From: Ypsolopha sequella
Lineage: Eukaryota; Arthropoda; Insecta; Lepidoptera; Ypsolophidae
Direction of reading: 5' to 3'
Assembly: GCA_934047225.1 (NCBI GenBank)
Contig: OW204001.1
Location: forward strand, 9,966,201-10,030,200
Length of the DNA stretch: 64,000 nucleotides
The notes under the pieces are model-generated. The model saw only the letters and a list, made by a program, of their open reading frames with translations. It searched no databases and was not told the DNA's origin. Positions 11,036 through 21,743 of the stretch are shown here, one piece after another. The translations under genes were made by a program, and so were the position numbers. The stretch's first letter is position 1. Each line of letters starts with the position of its first letter.

Positions 11036-11496
11036 GAGACTCGCCAACTCAATTAAATGGGCCCCCCAAACGGTTGCTCGCACAGGGAGTCAAGGGGGAA
11101 ACATTTGCTGAGCGGCTAAAGGGTGGAGGGGTGTCACTGGATTTTAAACGACGATCACTTGCTCCCTTAGGGCCCACTCTTCGAGCTCTTGCTACTCCGC
11201 TCTGACCAGCCTCCCACGGCAAGCCAGAGGTGGGGGATCTGTCCCTCGTCATTGTTCACTACGGCCGACAAACAAAAGCAAGCCGAAGATGAGGAACTGA
11301 GCCTTCCCCTCAAAGCACGTTTGGGTCCGTGGGGTCGGCCCAACAGCTCGCCTCAAGCTGCCCTGCGTTATACCATTGCCCTGTTAGCCGTGTAAGTTTT
11401 GTACACGTTGCCCGCCTCTCACGTGCCCTGATGTTCGGCTCGGACGTAGTGTTGGATTTTGAGAGGCTTATTATTATTATTATTATTATTATTATG
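11036..11496 (+). mobile_element. GC-richer interspersed repeat ending in (ATT)n
   Basis: The text contrasts in base composition with its flanks and ends in GAGAGGCTTATTATTATTAT, a trinucleotide tail typical of a non-LTR 3' end. A similar ending (CTGCCCTGCGTT, then about 70 bp, then TTATTATTATTAT) occurs at 12133-12295. Short frames on both strands (11008-11516) show no LINE motif. The class is inferred from the tail only. Confidence 0.5.
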
Positions 11497-12132
11497 TAGG
11501 TACACTTTTCAGTCACGGGCCCATAGAGACCCAGTCATTTGAAAGGCATTCATGGGGCCGAAGCCAACACTGAAGAGGCCTTTGATACCATTTCATATAA
11601 ATGTGAGATGGCTGCATCCATGGAAACTTCTCCCTCAATGTATCATGGAGATACACCAACGGACAGTTCCCCACAGTTACCAAACTATTGCCATGGAGAT
11701 AGCGACTTGGAGTAGGCTATGCGGATGGGATGCTAATTGGGCCGGATAACAGGGCTATGGAGTGAGATAACGGACATCTGCCTCGAAAATCTCTCACAAA
11801 TTTAAGTATGGCAGATGGTGACTTGCTGCTTGATAACTATCCAGCAGGATAGCCGTTGTAGGCCCCCTATCTAGCCACCATGATTTACACTTCCAACCTG
11901 AGCATAGGTTCCGCTCTTGCATCTCCACTCTGGCCGGCTGGTAAAAGCAAGCGCAGAGGCGGGGGGTGTGTTGCTGTTTGTATGTGTGTGTGTAAGCGCA
12001 TGTGTGATAGTGTAGGGAAGGGAAGGGAAGGGTTAAGGGAAGAGCTTGGTGCCTATAGCACCGATACATACACCCTTGTAGGCGTCAAGGTAATCCTATT
12101 CTGTTAGTGTGCAATTTTTAGATAAAAAAATC
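11497..12132. other. GC-richer stretch, probable old interspersed repeat
   Basis: The composition resembles the preceding repeat and differs from the AT-rich background. It includes a short (GGGAA)n run near 12011-12033 and a GT-rich patch near 11978. Frames at 11552-11749 and 11794-12107 lack recognisable domains. Confidence 0.4.
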
Positions 12133-12295
12133 ATATTCTATTCTGTTCTATTCTGTCCCCTGGAGGTAGGGTCCGTGGTGTCGCCACCCACCATCGGATC
12201 GCCAAAAGCCGCCCTGCGTTGACTGATTGCACTGGACGTACCAGAGGGCGATGGGGTCGTCACATCCCTACGCCTTATTATTATTATCATAAGAG
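12133..12295 (+). mobile_element. Retroelement-like 3' end with (TTA)n tail
   Basis: It begins with TTCTATTCTGTTCTATTCTG, carries GTCCGTGGTGTCGCCACCCA, and ends in CGCCTTATTATTATTATCAT. A trinucleotide tail and one-ended similarity to 11036-11496 suggest a LINE or SINE 3' end. Confidence 0.45.
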
Positions 12296-12647
12296 ATACA
12301 AAAGTAAGCAATAGCTCTGTGATTGGTTGATTCGTATACTTTCTCAATTTAGAAACTGGTTCTTAGATTGATACAATGATCTTCAATTCATCTTGTTACG
12401 ATTATGAATTTTGAATTGATAAAATCACTTAAAATAAATAGGATCATTCATTGCAAAAAAAAATTAGTTTTCCTTAATAAATGATCTTTTCCTAATGAGG
12501 CTTTTAAGCAAAAAGCAAATAATGCTTTTAAGATGGAATTTGTCTTTGAAACGCAAATTGATTGTAAATTTAGACTTATCATCACTGTTTATAAAGTTAA
12601 TTATTTTAATGTTAGCCAACTTTAAATGTCTCATGTGCTTTTTAATT
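12296..12647. other. AT-rich spacer
   Basis: Nothing recognised. Confidence 0.5.
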
Positions 12648-12800
12648 AGGTTCCGTATCCAAAGGGTACCAAACGAGACCCTATTACTAAGCCTCTGCTG
12701 TCTGTCTATCCGCTGTCTCAGGGGTCTACAACTTCGGCCGTTATAGGTAGCCTGTTGAAATTTTCACAAAATAATTTTTACTATAGCAAATAATTTTTTC
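12648..12800 (+). mobile_element. Truncated GTCY MITE
   Basis: Left end AGGTTCCGTATCCAAAGGGT, then CCTATTACTAAGCCTCTGCT and a short GTCT run, then GTTGAAATTTTCACAAAAT. The right inverted end is absent, so it is a 5' fragment. Confidence 0.7.
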
Positions 12801-12992
12801 AAGGTTATCATGTCCTCCCCTCCAAAACAGGAGGACCGAAAAATATTTAAACTCTTCCTGTTTAATATCTTTTCCATGTTATAGAGTAGTTAGGTATGGT
12901 TGCTAGGTTTATTATTCTGAAAGTTTAGCTTGAGGAAACCTATAGTTCTTCAGTTAACAATGTTTAAAATGTTGCTTTAATTTTCCGAATTA

Positions 12993-13117
12993 AGGCCGAT
13001 CTCACCTGAAGGGAACAAAGCTATTACGAGTAAGGTGAAACGCATTAGAGTCAATCTTCTTTACAGCTTTGTCCCCTTCATGGCGAGACTCCGTCAAGTA
13101 TGTGGAGCGGCCTTTAC
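12993..13117. mobile_element. MITE, about 125 bp, ends TAAGGCCG
   Basis: The outer ends TAAGGCCGATCTCAC and the reverse complement of GTGGAGCGGCCTTTA pair. Inside them TCTCACCTGAAGGGAACAAA mirrors AGCTTTGTCCCCTTCATGGC. It is a compact palindrome without coding sequence. Confidence 0.6.
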
Positions 13118-13535
13118 GAAACGAAACGTGTATATGTAACATATCAAAATGGGGTGACGTTCCGTTTACAACAGTGAATATGGTCGAAACGTGACTTGGT
13201 GGTATGGTAAAGTTAGGGTTGTAAAATATTTATAGTAGTTCTTAAACCGAATCAGTGCACCCCGACACCACCCACAGTCTTGTGGTTACTACAACTAGAG
13301 TGTATTTAAAAAGCCGGAGGCGCGGAGGGAGGTCAGCCCTCGCCCACTGTAACAAAGCACAGGCACCCGTGCGAGGTGAGGCGACGAAAGCAACCAGTAA
13401 GCCGAAACTTACTACCTCCACCTCCACTTTCCACGTCCACTTTCCCACTCTATTCGAAAAGGAAATGTCCTTCCAAAATCATGGTAATAGGTGATTACTT
13501 GAAAATTAAAGAAAAAATACAGCGATTAAGTTTTT
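13118..13535. other. Unassigned stretch with a GC-rich patch
   Basis: 13310-13410 is locally GC-rich. Overlapping opposite frames (13242-13494) are explained by that composition. No motif recognised. Confidence 0.4.
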
Positions 13536-13720
13536 AGGTCTCCGTACTCAGCGGGAGACGCGAATTATTTGCCAGGCGTTATCATTTAAGCGGCTTGTTT
13601 TTGTTTCCTTAATGTTGCTATGGCATTCATATTGTTGTTATTTACCATAATATCTTAAGGTTTCCATATCTTGTGGTTGTACGGAACCCCTTCTGCGCGA
13701 GTCCGACACGCACTTGCCCA
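13536..13720 (+). mobile_element. Degenerate, internally deleted GTCY MITE
   Basis: The left end AGGTCTCCGTACTC and the right end TGTACGGAACCCC, followed by CGCGAGTCCGACACGCACTT, match the family termini. The microsatellite and most of the interior are missing. Confidence 0.6.
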
Positions 13721-14455
13721 ATATATTGTGCTATAAGTGGTTTGCGCTTTAGATGCGCCTTCGCGTCTTACCTTAGGTTACCTTAGGGTACAAAAAGGTT
13801 ATTTCCATGAAAGTTTAACGTGCTTCAATGGGTAACGTGTAAAATAGATGAACAAATAATCTATGCGAGAAACATTTTCTTAGTATCACCTTTTTATTTT
13901 CTTCATTTATCACAAAAGTTTTCCACTGGAATGTGACAAAACGGACGGAAACTAATACTAGTTCAAAATGAAGAAAGTTCATGATTTACACAGCGAAAAT
14001 TACAAAGGAACTCACACTTGAAAGCCTTTTCAATTAATTGATAACTGAGGACAGCAATTAGCACAGAGACCTTCATTGTGCAAGTAAGAAAGTGAATTTT
14101 ATGTATGGTGGTAATTTTGCGTTACTTTTATTAATCATTCAATAAAATGATAAAATATCTGGTGGTATGTTGTTTTCTAAGACTGTACCTTATTATTTTA
14201 GGTTATGTTATGAAACTTTAAATATATAGGTATCTTTTGTAGGTATTATAAGAGTGATATAAATAAACAGTTTACCCAACCAGCTGGTAATGCATAATTA
14301 TGTCGCAGGCAAATAGTAAAATTCGGCAGTATACAAACGGCGTCGTCAGTTTGTACACGCTCACTCTATTGTAATTTAGCGAATCTTCGTCTTCGTCGAA
14401 TTCGGTATTTTATAATTTGCCTCGGCATATAGTAATTCTGTTAAAATTGATGATC
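13721..14455. other. AT-rich spacer
   Basis: Nothing recognised except weak similarity near 14390-14440 to dispersed repeat B flanks (TTTATAATTTGCCTCGGCAT). Confidence 0.45.
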
Positions 14456-14812
14456 GCCTCGCTCCACTCCGCTCGGCTCCCAATATACAGGTGTTAAGAT
14501 GAAGTTGCGGAAGCCGAATGGTAACGATAATACTCATAAATACGAACTACTTCCCGTGAAAAAAAATGGAGAAATCGAAAACAAATATCTGTTATTTCAT
14601 AAATTTTACTCGGGCAGATACAATGTAACATTTCTATTGAACAGCTAATTTTTTTTTCGCGATGCGTGAGTTGTCGCCATAGTAAAATTTGTTTGTATGG
14701 ACGAGTACTACCGCCAGTTTCAGGCTTCTGCATCTTCATCTTAACACCCAGTATTTACATGTAGCCTAACACGCTCCTCCTTGCTCCGCTCTTCGTCGCA
14801 CCTATTTTTGAC
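14456..14812 (+). repeat. Dispersed repeat B, split by a MITE
   Basis: The left half CCTCGCTCCACTCCGCTCGG and the right half CCTAACACGCTCCTCCTTGC correspond to one continuous block at 5817-5910. The MITE at 14490-14748 sits at the break. Confidence 0.7.
14490..14748. mobile_element. MITE, 259 bp, ends GGTGTTAAGATGAAG
   Basis: GGTGTTAAGATGAAGTTGCG at the left is mirrored by CATCTTCATCTTAACACC at the right, with the match extending to about 26 bp (GGAAGCC / GGCTTC). An 81-codon minus-strand frame fills it but simply reads the palindrome. A related element with the same ends is at 58503-58732 and a single end at 25000. The host-repeat comparison with 5817-5910 confirms that it is an insertion. 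Confidence 0.85.
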
Positions 14813-15102
14813 TTTATGTCAAAAGACTTTCAATTTCGGCTTTTAAGAAAATGACGCAGTCATTTTACGATTTGCCTTGGGTAAATCACAAAACAGCGGG
14901 CATTTTGAAATTTTGCCGAACTGCAAATGAAATTTTTTCGTTCGCTGGTCACACATATTAATATATCAAAGCTTACGAAGGCGTTGTGTGCATTTCACTG
15001 CTTGGTCTAGAGAACATAGATGGCGCTGTCATATGCTACAATATGCGTAGCCTTGGACTGTTAAGAAATATATAGGTATGTAGAGTTCCCATGTACTTCA
15101 GT
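14813..15102. other. Unassigned spacer
   Basis: The portion near 14940-15060 resembles 27870-27960 (tacgaaggcgttgtgtgcatttcac compared with cacgagggcgttatgtgatttcac), so it is probably an old dispersed repeat. Confidence 0.4.
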
Positions 15103-15361
15103 CAGTGGCGTGCATAGAACTTTCTTCCAGAAAAGCAACGAGAAGGTCAAGTTTGACAATAAAAATATATAAAAAAATTAAAATAACACTCTAAAAAAAA
15201 TGTTTGGTATTGAAATTGTCACTCTAGGGTAGACAGTGTCTACCCTGGCGTCATACAAATTTTTTTTTTTTCAAAGTGATGTTTAAATTTTTTCATATTT
15301 TTTATTGTTAAACTTGACCTTCTTATTGCGTTTCCAGCAAAAAGTTATATGCACGCCACTG
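15103..15361. mobile_element. hAT-type MITE, 259 bp, 8-bp target duplication
   Basis: The terminal inverted repeats are CAGTGGCGTGCATAGAACTT and the reverse complement of AAGTTATATGCACGCCACTG. The flanks are the perfect 8-bp direct repeat ACTTCAGT at 15095-15102 and 15362-15369. CAGTGGCG-type ends with an 8-bp duplication are diagnostic of the hAT superfamily. The interior is also palindromic (AAGGTCAAGTTTGACAATAA mirrored on the right) around a central GGGTAGACAGTGTCTACCC, so the whole element can fold on itself. It is non-coding. Confidence 0.92.
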
Positions 15362-15467
15362 ACTTCAGTAGATTATATGATTTTTTTTATTTGAAAGCAT
15401 GACACATGAATTTGATGACATATAAAATAAAAGATATATGAATACCCACAAATCCCCAAGGATGTCA

Positions 15468-15594
15468 GTAGCCTAAGTAGGAAAACATCTATGTACTTAG
15501 GTCCACTTGGAGCGGTTTCCCAGATGCCATACTATTTTGATGTAGTTTGAAATGCAACTACCTATATATGGAAATGTTTTCATGCTTAGGCTAC
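15468..15594. mobile_element. MITE, 127 bp, ends GTAGCCTAAG
   Basis: GTAGCCTAAGTAGGAAAACA at the left is mirrored by TGTTTTCATGCTTAGGCTAC at the right. No clear target duplication was seen. Confidence 0.75.
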
Positions 15595-15831
15595 AATAGG
15601 TGTCCCATGTGTCAATTGAAAAGTTAAAGTTATTATGGCCCAAAGTTAGCTATATCACTGCCTTGTTAAATGAAATACGTGTTAATGACGTGTTAATGCA
15701 AGCCTTATTATCAGTTATTTAAATATTTATTTACAAAGTACACGAATAATGTTAATTATTTTGGCTATAATTTCACTGTCTCTAATTGATTGAGTCGGTA
15801 TTTGTTATTGTACGTTGTTTTGCAACTTTTA

Positions 15832-15915
15832 AGGTTCCGTACCCAAACGGCAGAAAAGAAATTATAGTGAGAGCCCGTGGTGCGTCCGTCCGTCCGTCGG
15901 TAAGTATGTCATGGC
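15832..15915 (+). mobile_element. Fragment of GTCY MITE left end
   Basis: AGGTTCCGTACCCAAACGGC followed by GTGCGTCCGTCCGTCCGTCG. The rest of the element is not recognisable. Confidence 0.6.
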
Positions 15916-16161
15916 CTTCTAATTTTTTATCAATTGATATATCAAGTGATATAAACTTTTGAGAAAATTAAGTAAATTGTAAAAATGTTGGTGCTCTATG
16001 AGAAAGAAGATAGTAGATAGTTTATGCCACGAGTGTGGTAAGGAGGCAGTAACGTTTAATTTTTTTAAATTAAAGCTTTTTAATTAAACAAAACTTCAAA
16101 TGAGAATTTGAAAAAATTTGAAATTCTTGTTAACAAAAACAAAAGGGCACTCTGCCATCTG
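15916..16161. other. AT-rich spacer
   Basis: Nothing recognised. Confidence 0.4.
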
Positions 16162-16296
16162 CGATGGCAGCATACACAATACATAAGTAATAGGGTTTTA
16201 TTGAATAGCTATTGAGTGAATTATAAATTTAAGTGTTCTGTTTCGATTAATTAGCATAAGGTGGGTTTTTTGCAATCCGGCTGCGAAACCGCTCTT
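16162..16296 (+). repeat. Dispersed repeat A copy
   Basis: Shares GATGGCAGCATACACAATAC, then TGAATAGCTATTGAGTGAAT, then CAATCCGGCTGCGAAACCGC with the copy at 5042-5216, with modest divergence. Confidence 0.8.
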
Positions 16297-16451
16297 AAAC
16301 AGAGTTTCAAATAAACATTGATGCCTTGGAAATATATTGAAAAAAAAAAAAAAAACATTCATCAAATATTCCATTCCGTTCAAAAGCTAACGAGTCCTAA
16401 TGACACAAAGAAAAAATGCTTATTATGTTTACTTAATATACTTTCTTTTTT

Positions 16452-16737
16452 AGGGTTCCGTACCCAAAGGTAACCAACGGGACCCTATTACTAAGACTCC
16501 GCTGTCCGTCTGTCTGTCTGTCCGTCTGTCACCAGGCTGCATCTCATGAACCGAGATAGGTAGAAAGTAAAATTTTCACAAAATGATGTATTTCTGTTGC
16601 CGCTATAACAAAAAATACTAAAAAACTGTATAAAATAAATATTTAAGGGGGCTCCGATACAACAGACATGTTTTTTTTGCCGTTTTTATACATAATGGTA
16701 CGGAACCCTTTGTGCGCGAGTCCGACTCGCCCTTTTT
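16452..16737 (+). mobile_element. GTCY-microsatellite MITE, complete copy
   Basis: The ends AGGGTTCCGTACC and GGTACGGAACCCT are perfect reverse complements over 13 bp. The interior matches the 9041 copy almost throughout (CTCCGCTGTCCGTCTGTCTG, then GTTGCCGCTATAACAAAAAA, then AAGGGGGCTCC). It extends to GCGCGAGTCCGACTCGCCC. It is the best-preserved copy here. Confidence 0.88.
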
Positions 16738-17688
16738 AGTCGAACACAGACGAAAAGAGAAACTAAAGACCGAGTGAATTAAAATTACGGGTAGAAATAA
16801 ACCAAACACCAAGCACAGTCCAAATATCCACAAGGGAAGGGATTGTTATCCATAACACACAGCAAGCAAAACTGAAAGCTATTGTTTTTGGGTTTTGTAT
16901 GGGTTAAAGAGGTCAGATAGAACCAATTTTGTGAACATAAAAGGAAATTCAGGTCTGTTACTTCACGCATTATAAATTTATATTTATTCACATACGCACT
17001 CACCCTTTTACAAAAACCCATATAATTATACTCCACATTGAACGTCACTAGTGGTCACATACCACAAACCATCAGACATCGGACAAGTGAGAAATTTTTC
17101 CGCCACTGCTGGGGTGTTGCGGGGTAACATGGGGAGGGTACTAAGGAAGGAAACAGAAAAGGGATAGTATGGAATGACAGTTGTATAGTAGTGCAATTGA
17201 ACTGATGTGTTGGTGAAAAAAGTTTGCCCTCCTAACGACGTCTAATGGCTAAGTGGTTTGTGCTAGTGGTTTTGATCTAACAGACGTTACTTTAACTTAA
17301 AAGGGAGGTAAATATCATTATCCTTTTATGACAAGATTTAACAAAAATGCGTAGGATAGCCCTCATGAACTTACCCGTATTGCCCATTATTGACTTCACA
17401 GTTTTTGAACTAGGTGCCTTTTAGCTAGCGAAATACATAGATTGAAATCTATGTTCGCTACAATAATAGTAATTTAAAAAAAAATTTTTTTTTTCTTTAC
17501 TAAATTATTTATTTATTAGTTATCTTTAGACGTGTATTGTATAGGCAGAGAATATAAAGTATTACTACGTATTAGGTATGTTCACAAAAACGAAAAATTT
17601 GGCATTTTACATAACTGAAATATTTCCAACCTGCTGTTACCCGAAATAGAGGATCTTGTAAGACTAGATTGGTGGATGTTGAAGAGAT
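16738..17688. other. Unassigned stretch
   Basis: Frames at 16785-17048 and 16618-16833 (minus) lack recognisable domains. A small perfect hairpin (AGCGAA..ATAGATT / AATCTATG..TTCGCT) lies at 17426-17459. The motif GCAGAGAATATAAAGTATTAC near 17546 recurs near 26104 and 44954. Confidence 0.45.
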
Positions 17689-17740
17689 TAGTCTCTGCCT
17701 ACCTCTCTGGGAGACAGGCGTGAGTATATGTATGTATGTT
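17689..17740 (+). mobile_element. LINE-type 3' end with (GTAT)n tail
   Basis: TAGTCTCTGCCTACCTCTCT, then GGGAGACAGGCGTGAGTATA, then TGTATGTATGT. A second copy is at 49754-49803. This ending is widespread in lepidopteran genomes as a non-LTR retrotransposon tail (recalled). Confidence 0.6.
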
Positions 17741-17809
17741 TTGAAAAGTCAAAACCCTGAACCAGTGAAAGATTCATAACCAATACCTACATCATCTAAT
17801 GGTTTACAT

Positions 17810-18131
17810 CAAGCATGTCAAACCTGCGGCCCGCGGGCCGCATGCGGCCCTCTACGCATTTGCCGGCGGCCCGATCGATGCGGCCCGTGAGCGTGTCCGC
17901 AGATAGAATTACCCCTCAAATTGATAATTTATTTAAAGACAAAAGATTACAAATTTCTGGGAAATTACTGTTTTATATTTTTATATCATTTTACTGTTAA
18001 TTATTAAATTACCTCTACTACGCTATCTATATGCAATGAGTTCTTTTTCTTCATGGTTGCGTTTTGCGGCCCACTGATTCTACGGTCTCTATGCGTTTGG
18101 CCCACCAATGACTTTGAGTTTGACATGCCTG
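17810..18131. mobile_element. hAT-type MITE, 322 bp, 8-bp target duplication
   Basis: The ends CAAGCATGTCAAAC and GTTTGACATGCCTG pair at 13 of 14 positions. They are flanked by the perfect 8-bp direct repeat GTTTACAT at 17802-17809 and 18132-18139. Near each end are GGCCCGCGGGCC-like and TGCGGCCCAC/GCGGCCC motifs, which are typical of hAT (Charlie-like) termini. Small frames on both strands are incidental. Confidence 0.92.
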
Positions 18132-18139
18132 GTTTACAT

Positions 18140-18674
18140 AAATATTTAAGCCCTACAACACTATATTTATTCAACAATGGTTTCACATATGTAAGAAAAT
18201 ACATACATTTCTAACCTTCAATATATACTGGAGTTACAATCCGGTTAAAAAGTGTGTAAATCAATGAAAACGGCATTTGACACTTTTTATTTCGTAGCCT
18301 ATTTTGTACATCACAACTGGACAAAAGCCTCCCTTTTCGAGTCTATAATATCTAAGGTGACAATAATTTATGCAGCCAAATTCATACTGGAGACTTGGGA
18401 AGTGATCAATATCATGCAAGATACTACTAATTTCGCAAAAGAAAATGTTGATCTCCCATAATAGTTGACACAGGGCTAGGCTTGACTTAGTTAGGAACCG
18501 GAAATAATAATTGACGGATTTTACAAAAACGGTCATCGCACTTACCATATGAACTCACCAAATCTTCAGTATGAATTTAGTAATATAAATTAATGTCACC
18601 TGTATATTCTTACTATGTTATGCACGGGGGTTTCCTAGGAAGGTCGGCTACATTAGCCATCTTAGAGGACACCA
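18140..18674. other. Unassigned stretch
   Basis: Opposed frames of 69 and 95 codons (18252-18548) mirror each other. Neither is recognised. Confidence 0.4.
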
Positions 18675-18837
18675 GCGGGTCTACCGCGTAATTCTGATTT
18701 TCATCAACATCAACTTGAGATTGAAATTTGACGTGCGTGCAAAAGAGATGGCATGTTAGGCGCGCGTCGTCACACGCACGTCAAATTTTATTCTCAAGTT
18801 GATGTTGATGAAAATCAGAATTACGTGGTAGACCCGC
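18675..18837 (+). mobile_element. Palindromic MITE P, symmetric copy
   Basis: Arms of about 65 bp begin GCGGGTCTACCGCGTAATTC and end GAATTACGTGGTAGACCCGC, both running through CATCAACATCAACTTGAGAT / CTCAAGTTGATGTTGATG. The loop holds GCAAAAGAGATGGCATGTTA. Other copies are at 30618-30769, 46138-46300 and 54352-54514. Both arms here are nearly identical, unlike the 30618 and 54352 copies. Confidence 0.88.
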
Positions 18838-19195
18838 GGGAGTCGAGGTTGTTGCCATGACCGAAAACGGTCGGAGCCGATCATCATCACCATCATTTCT
18901 CGTCTGGTGTCACTTCAGGTGATTAAGATTTAAAAAAAACAATATGACATTGATATATTCAGCCCAATTCATCGGAAAGATAACACGCGGATTAAACAGA
19001 CAATTTTAGGAATCTAAAACTAATCTTTTTCCTGTTAAACACAGCCTTTCCCATTTAAGCAGGTTTTCCTGTAGCAAGGCGATACCAAATGTAAACTGTT
19101 TCAGGTGGAATTGTGGCCGGTTTGTGGTTTATACAAAAAAATCTTTCTTTGTCTAATTTTTCGGAGACACGAACAATTTCGCTTTTGGTCGCAAT
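18838..19195. other. Unassigned spacer
   Basis: Nothing recognised. Confidence 0.45.
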
Positions 19196-19395
19196 AAGTG
19201 TGACACAGTTGGCTCATGTTCGAACTTAAAATTTCTCTGTGTCTCTATTACTCTCCTACCAAATTTAATGACGCTCCGATCAACAGTACTAGAGTTATCG
19301 CTGGACAAACATTCACACATACAAACGCTGGATTGTTCAAGTAGACTCGGAGAACTTCGTTCGCTTCGCTCACTCGTTCAATAATGTACAGAGAA
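19196..19395 (-). repeat. Dispersed repeat C, inverted copy
   Basis: Reads GATCAACAGTACTAGAGTTA, then GGACAAACATTCACACATAC, then GTAGACTCGGAGAACTTCGT, then TCGCTTCGCTCAC. The reverse complement of this series occurs at 20937-21115, and the GAACGAGTGAGCGAAGC part recurs near 44044. Confidence 0.75.
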
Positions 19396-19947
19396 AATCT
19401 TTCCTTAGCCAATATTATGTTGAAAATGGACTTCGGAAAAGTGACCTAATTACTTCATTTAATTATCAAATCCAATGACATTCTAGAGATCAAATCAAAT
19501 ACTTTTATTTTGGACAAGGCCAAAGGTGTTAGTAATACAGAAAACTTATTAACTATGTCAGCGATTGAAATCAAGAAAAATCCAAATAATTTCAACCGGG
19601 AAGATGGTTTCAAATTGTCTCCCACATGGAGCACAGTTATCGGGAAATTGTAATCGCGAAATTCCTCTCTTAGTGCATCTTCGGATACTGTGAGTGTATT
19701 GTGTGCCGTGCGTGAAGCAAATAACTATTTTAAAGACTAAAATGTTTTTGCGGTAGAAGGAAAATACTTGTGTCGTCACCTGCACCTGCATCTCATCACT
19801 GCACCTCGCTATACTTGCCAGTTACCCGTAGACCACGAGACATGCAACTGCCTCGAAACGTCCAATGTCCTTTTCGTAAAAAAAACTATCGCGGTAGACC
19901 CGTTTATGCGTATATTATAACTAGGTTAGTATAAATAGCCTAAATCA
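19396..19947. other. Unassigned stretch
   Basis: A 77-codon frame (19558-19791, minus) has no recognisable motif. Confidence 0.4.
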
Positions 19948-20210
19948 TTAGCGACTGTAGATATGTACTGAGGCCCAGTGTCTCAGCATTGGACTATCGG
20001 TCCTGTTGGCAATGTTGTTCAGGAGACTATTGACGCTGCCGCGTGTCCTGTGCATTACCGAGGCAGTTCTGTTGCGTACTATGGCATAATTCTGTGTAGG
20101 AGCCTCAGAAAACATGCCTGATGCACTACAGTAACGCGGCAGCCCCATCACTGAACGCAGAGCATTGAAGGATTTCTTGGTATGGCTAATGATTCTGTCT
20201 TCCTTATTGA
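19948..20210 (-). pseudogene. LINE reverse-transcriptase ORF, C-terminal remnant
   Basis: The minus-strand frame contains LRSVMGLPRYCSASGMFSEA followed by RTRGSVNSLLNNIANR. This LPR.CSASGMFAEA ... R.RGS.NS.L..IANR pattern is the conserved C-terminal tail seen in insect non-LTR ORF2 proteins, downstream of the RT domain. The RT and endonuclease domains are absent, so this is a 5'-truncated dead copy. The frame closes at 19948 and no 3' tail is clear. The clade is not assignable from this piece. Confidence 0.6.
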
Positions 20211-20936
20211 ACTATAATAAAAAATCAATGAACTTTAATTTATTTGACGGATTATTACGAAAATGAAACTTTATCTTTTACTTATTGTACGTCTATGACA
20301 AAGTGTAATTGGATATCACATAAACAAAATAAATATCGCATGCGTTATAATGCCAGGATTAGCCCCAGGACATCTTACCTAGACATATAAGGGAATAAAA
20401 CTCAGTTTCTATTCGAATACTAAAGGGAGTCATAAATAAAAAGGGTCTAAAACTCATAAACAAAGGAATTACAGTAGTCTAACATTCCAAAAGTAGCACA
20501 CGTAACAATAGGCTCCTAGGGGTCGAGTTAGTTGCACTTGTCCTAAATTTGAAATGTGGCTTAAAGACGTAGGTTCAAACTCTTATTTACTTACAATAGG
20601 AAAGGTTTTTGCAACCTCATGATAGACTAAGCGCACTCTGTCGGTAAGCCTTTATAATCGAGTACAATATGTGGAAAAATTATGAAGTAACTTTACAAAA
20701 ATACATATGCTTTTAAGACTCTAATGTGAGTGGCACTAGCTTTAAGATCATGATTAAAATTTACTTGCAGGTACTTGTTTCACAGGTTTATCGACCGTTT
20801 TCAGTTATTTCAATATTTTTAAGGTATTTAGAGTGGTTAGAATATTAATACGATGCGACGAGCCATAAGCTATGTAAAAAATAGTCATATCAAACAATAA
20901 CAAAGTGAGCACCCTTAAAGAAACGTATTTTTGAAA
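20211..20936. other. Unassigned AT-rich stretch
   Basis: Nothing recognised. Confidence 0.45.
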
Positions 20937-21115
20937 GAGTGATCAAAGCGAACGAAGTTCTCCGAGTCTACTTTAACAGTCCGGCGTTTGTATGTGTATG
21001 TATGTATGAATGTTTGTCCGACGATAACTCAAGTATCGTTGATCGGAACGTCAAGAAAATTTGGAAGGTAAGTAAATGAGGCAAAAAAAAAACAAGTTCG
21101 AACATAAGCCAAATA
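20937..21115 (+). repeat. Dispersed repeat C, direct copy
   Basis: Runs GCGAACGAAGTTCTCCGAGT, then GTATGTGTATGTATGTATGA, then GTTTGTCCGACGATAACTCA, then CGTTGATCGGAACGTCA, and is the inverse of 19196-19395. Confidence 0.75.
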
Positions 21116-21743
21116 ATAAATATTGAGAACACAAATTTGTAACATGTTCTACTTCTCTAAAAAGTCGTAGTTGTCAAAAGATGCGCCACTGAGGGCATGA
21201 ATTACATTTTAGACACAAAATGTACCTATTTTTTGCTCTATAAATAACCGTGTTGTTAAGGAATCTCGAAAACGTTTAAGTTCTGAAAGGCTTGAATCAT
21301 CGTTATCTGTAACAGATATTGCTAACTTAGCAAAACATTTTGTTGAAAATGATGTATATGGTAAAGATTGCTACCAGTAACGGATTGAAATTTTGATTTT
21401 ATTGGCGGAAAAACATACAGTGCATCAGTGATTCCTCATATATGTTCTGTGCTTGGAGACTACATAAGGCAATTTTCATCGATTCAGGATATATTGGACC
21501 CACAGACATATATTATATTGTATATCCTCACGCCTATCTTCTAGAGCGGGAGGCAGAAACCAAATGTTTGGCATACGCTCGTCTAGGGCGCCTGGTCGAT
21601 CTCTATGGGACTTCATTCTTCAATACTTCTTCGACAATAACTCATGGCAGGTATCCAAACTCACAAGCGTCGCAGACGAAATACATGGCAATCATCGTCC
21701 TCATTGGAAGTATTCTAATCTAAATATTTGCAGTAATTAAGAC
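21116..21743. other. Unassigned stretch upstream of LINE remnant
   Basis: A 93-codon frame (21442-21723, plus) has no recognised motif. It could be a worn part of the following LINE, but I cannot show that. Confidence 0.35.

Noticed and set aside
14494..14739. 81-codon minus-strand frame.
   Set aside because: It is only a reading of a palindromic MITE.
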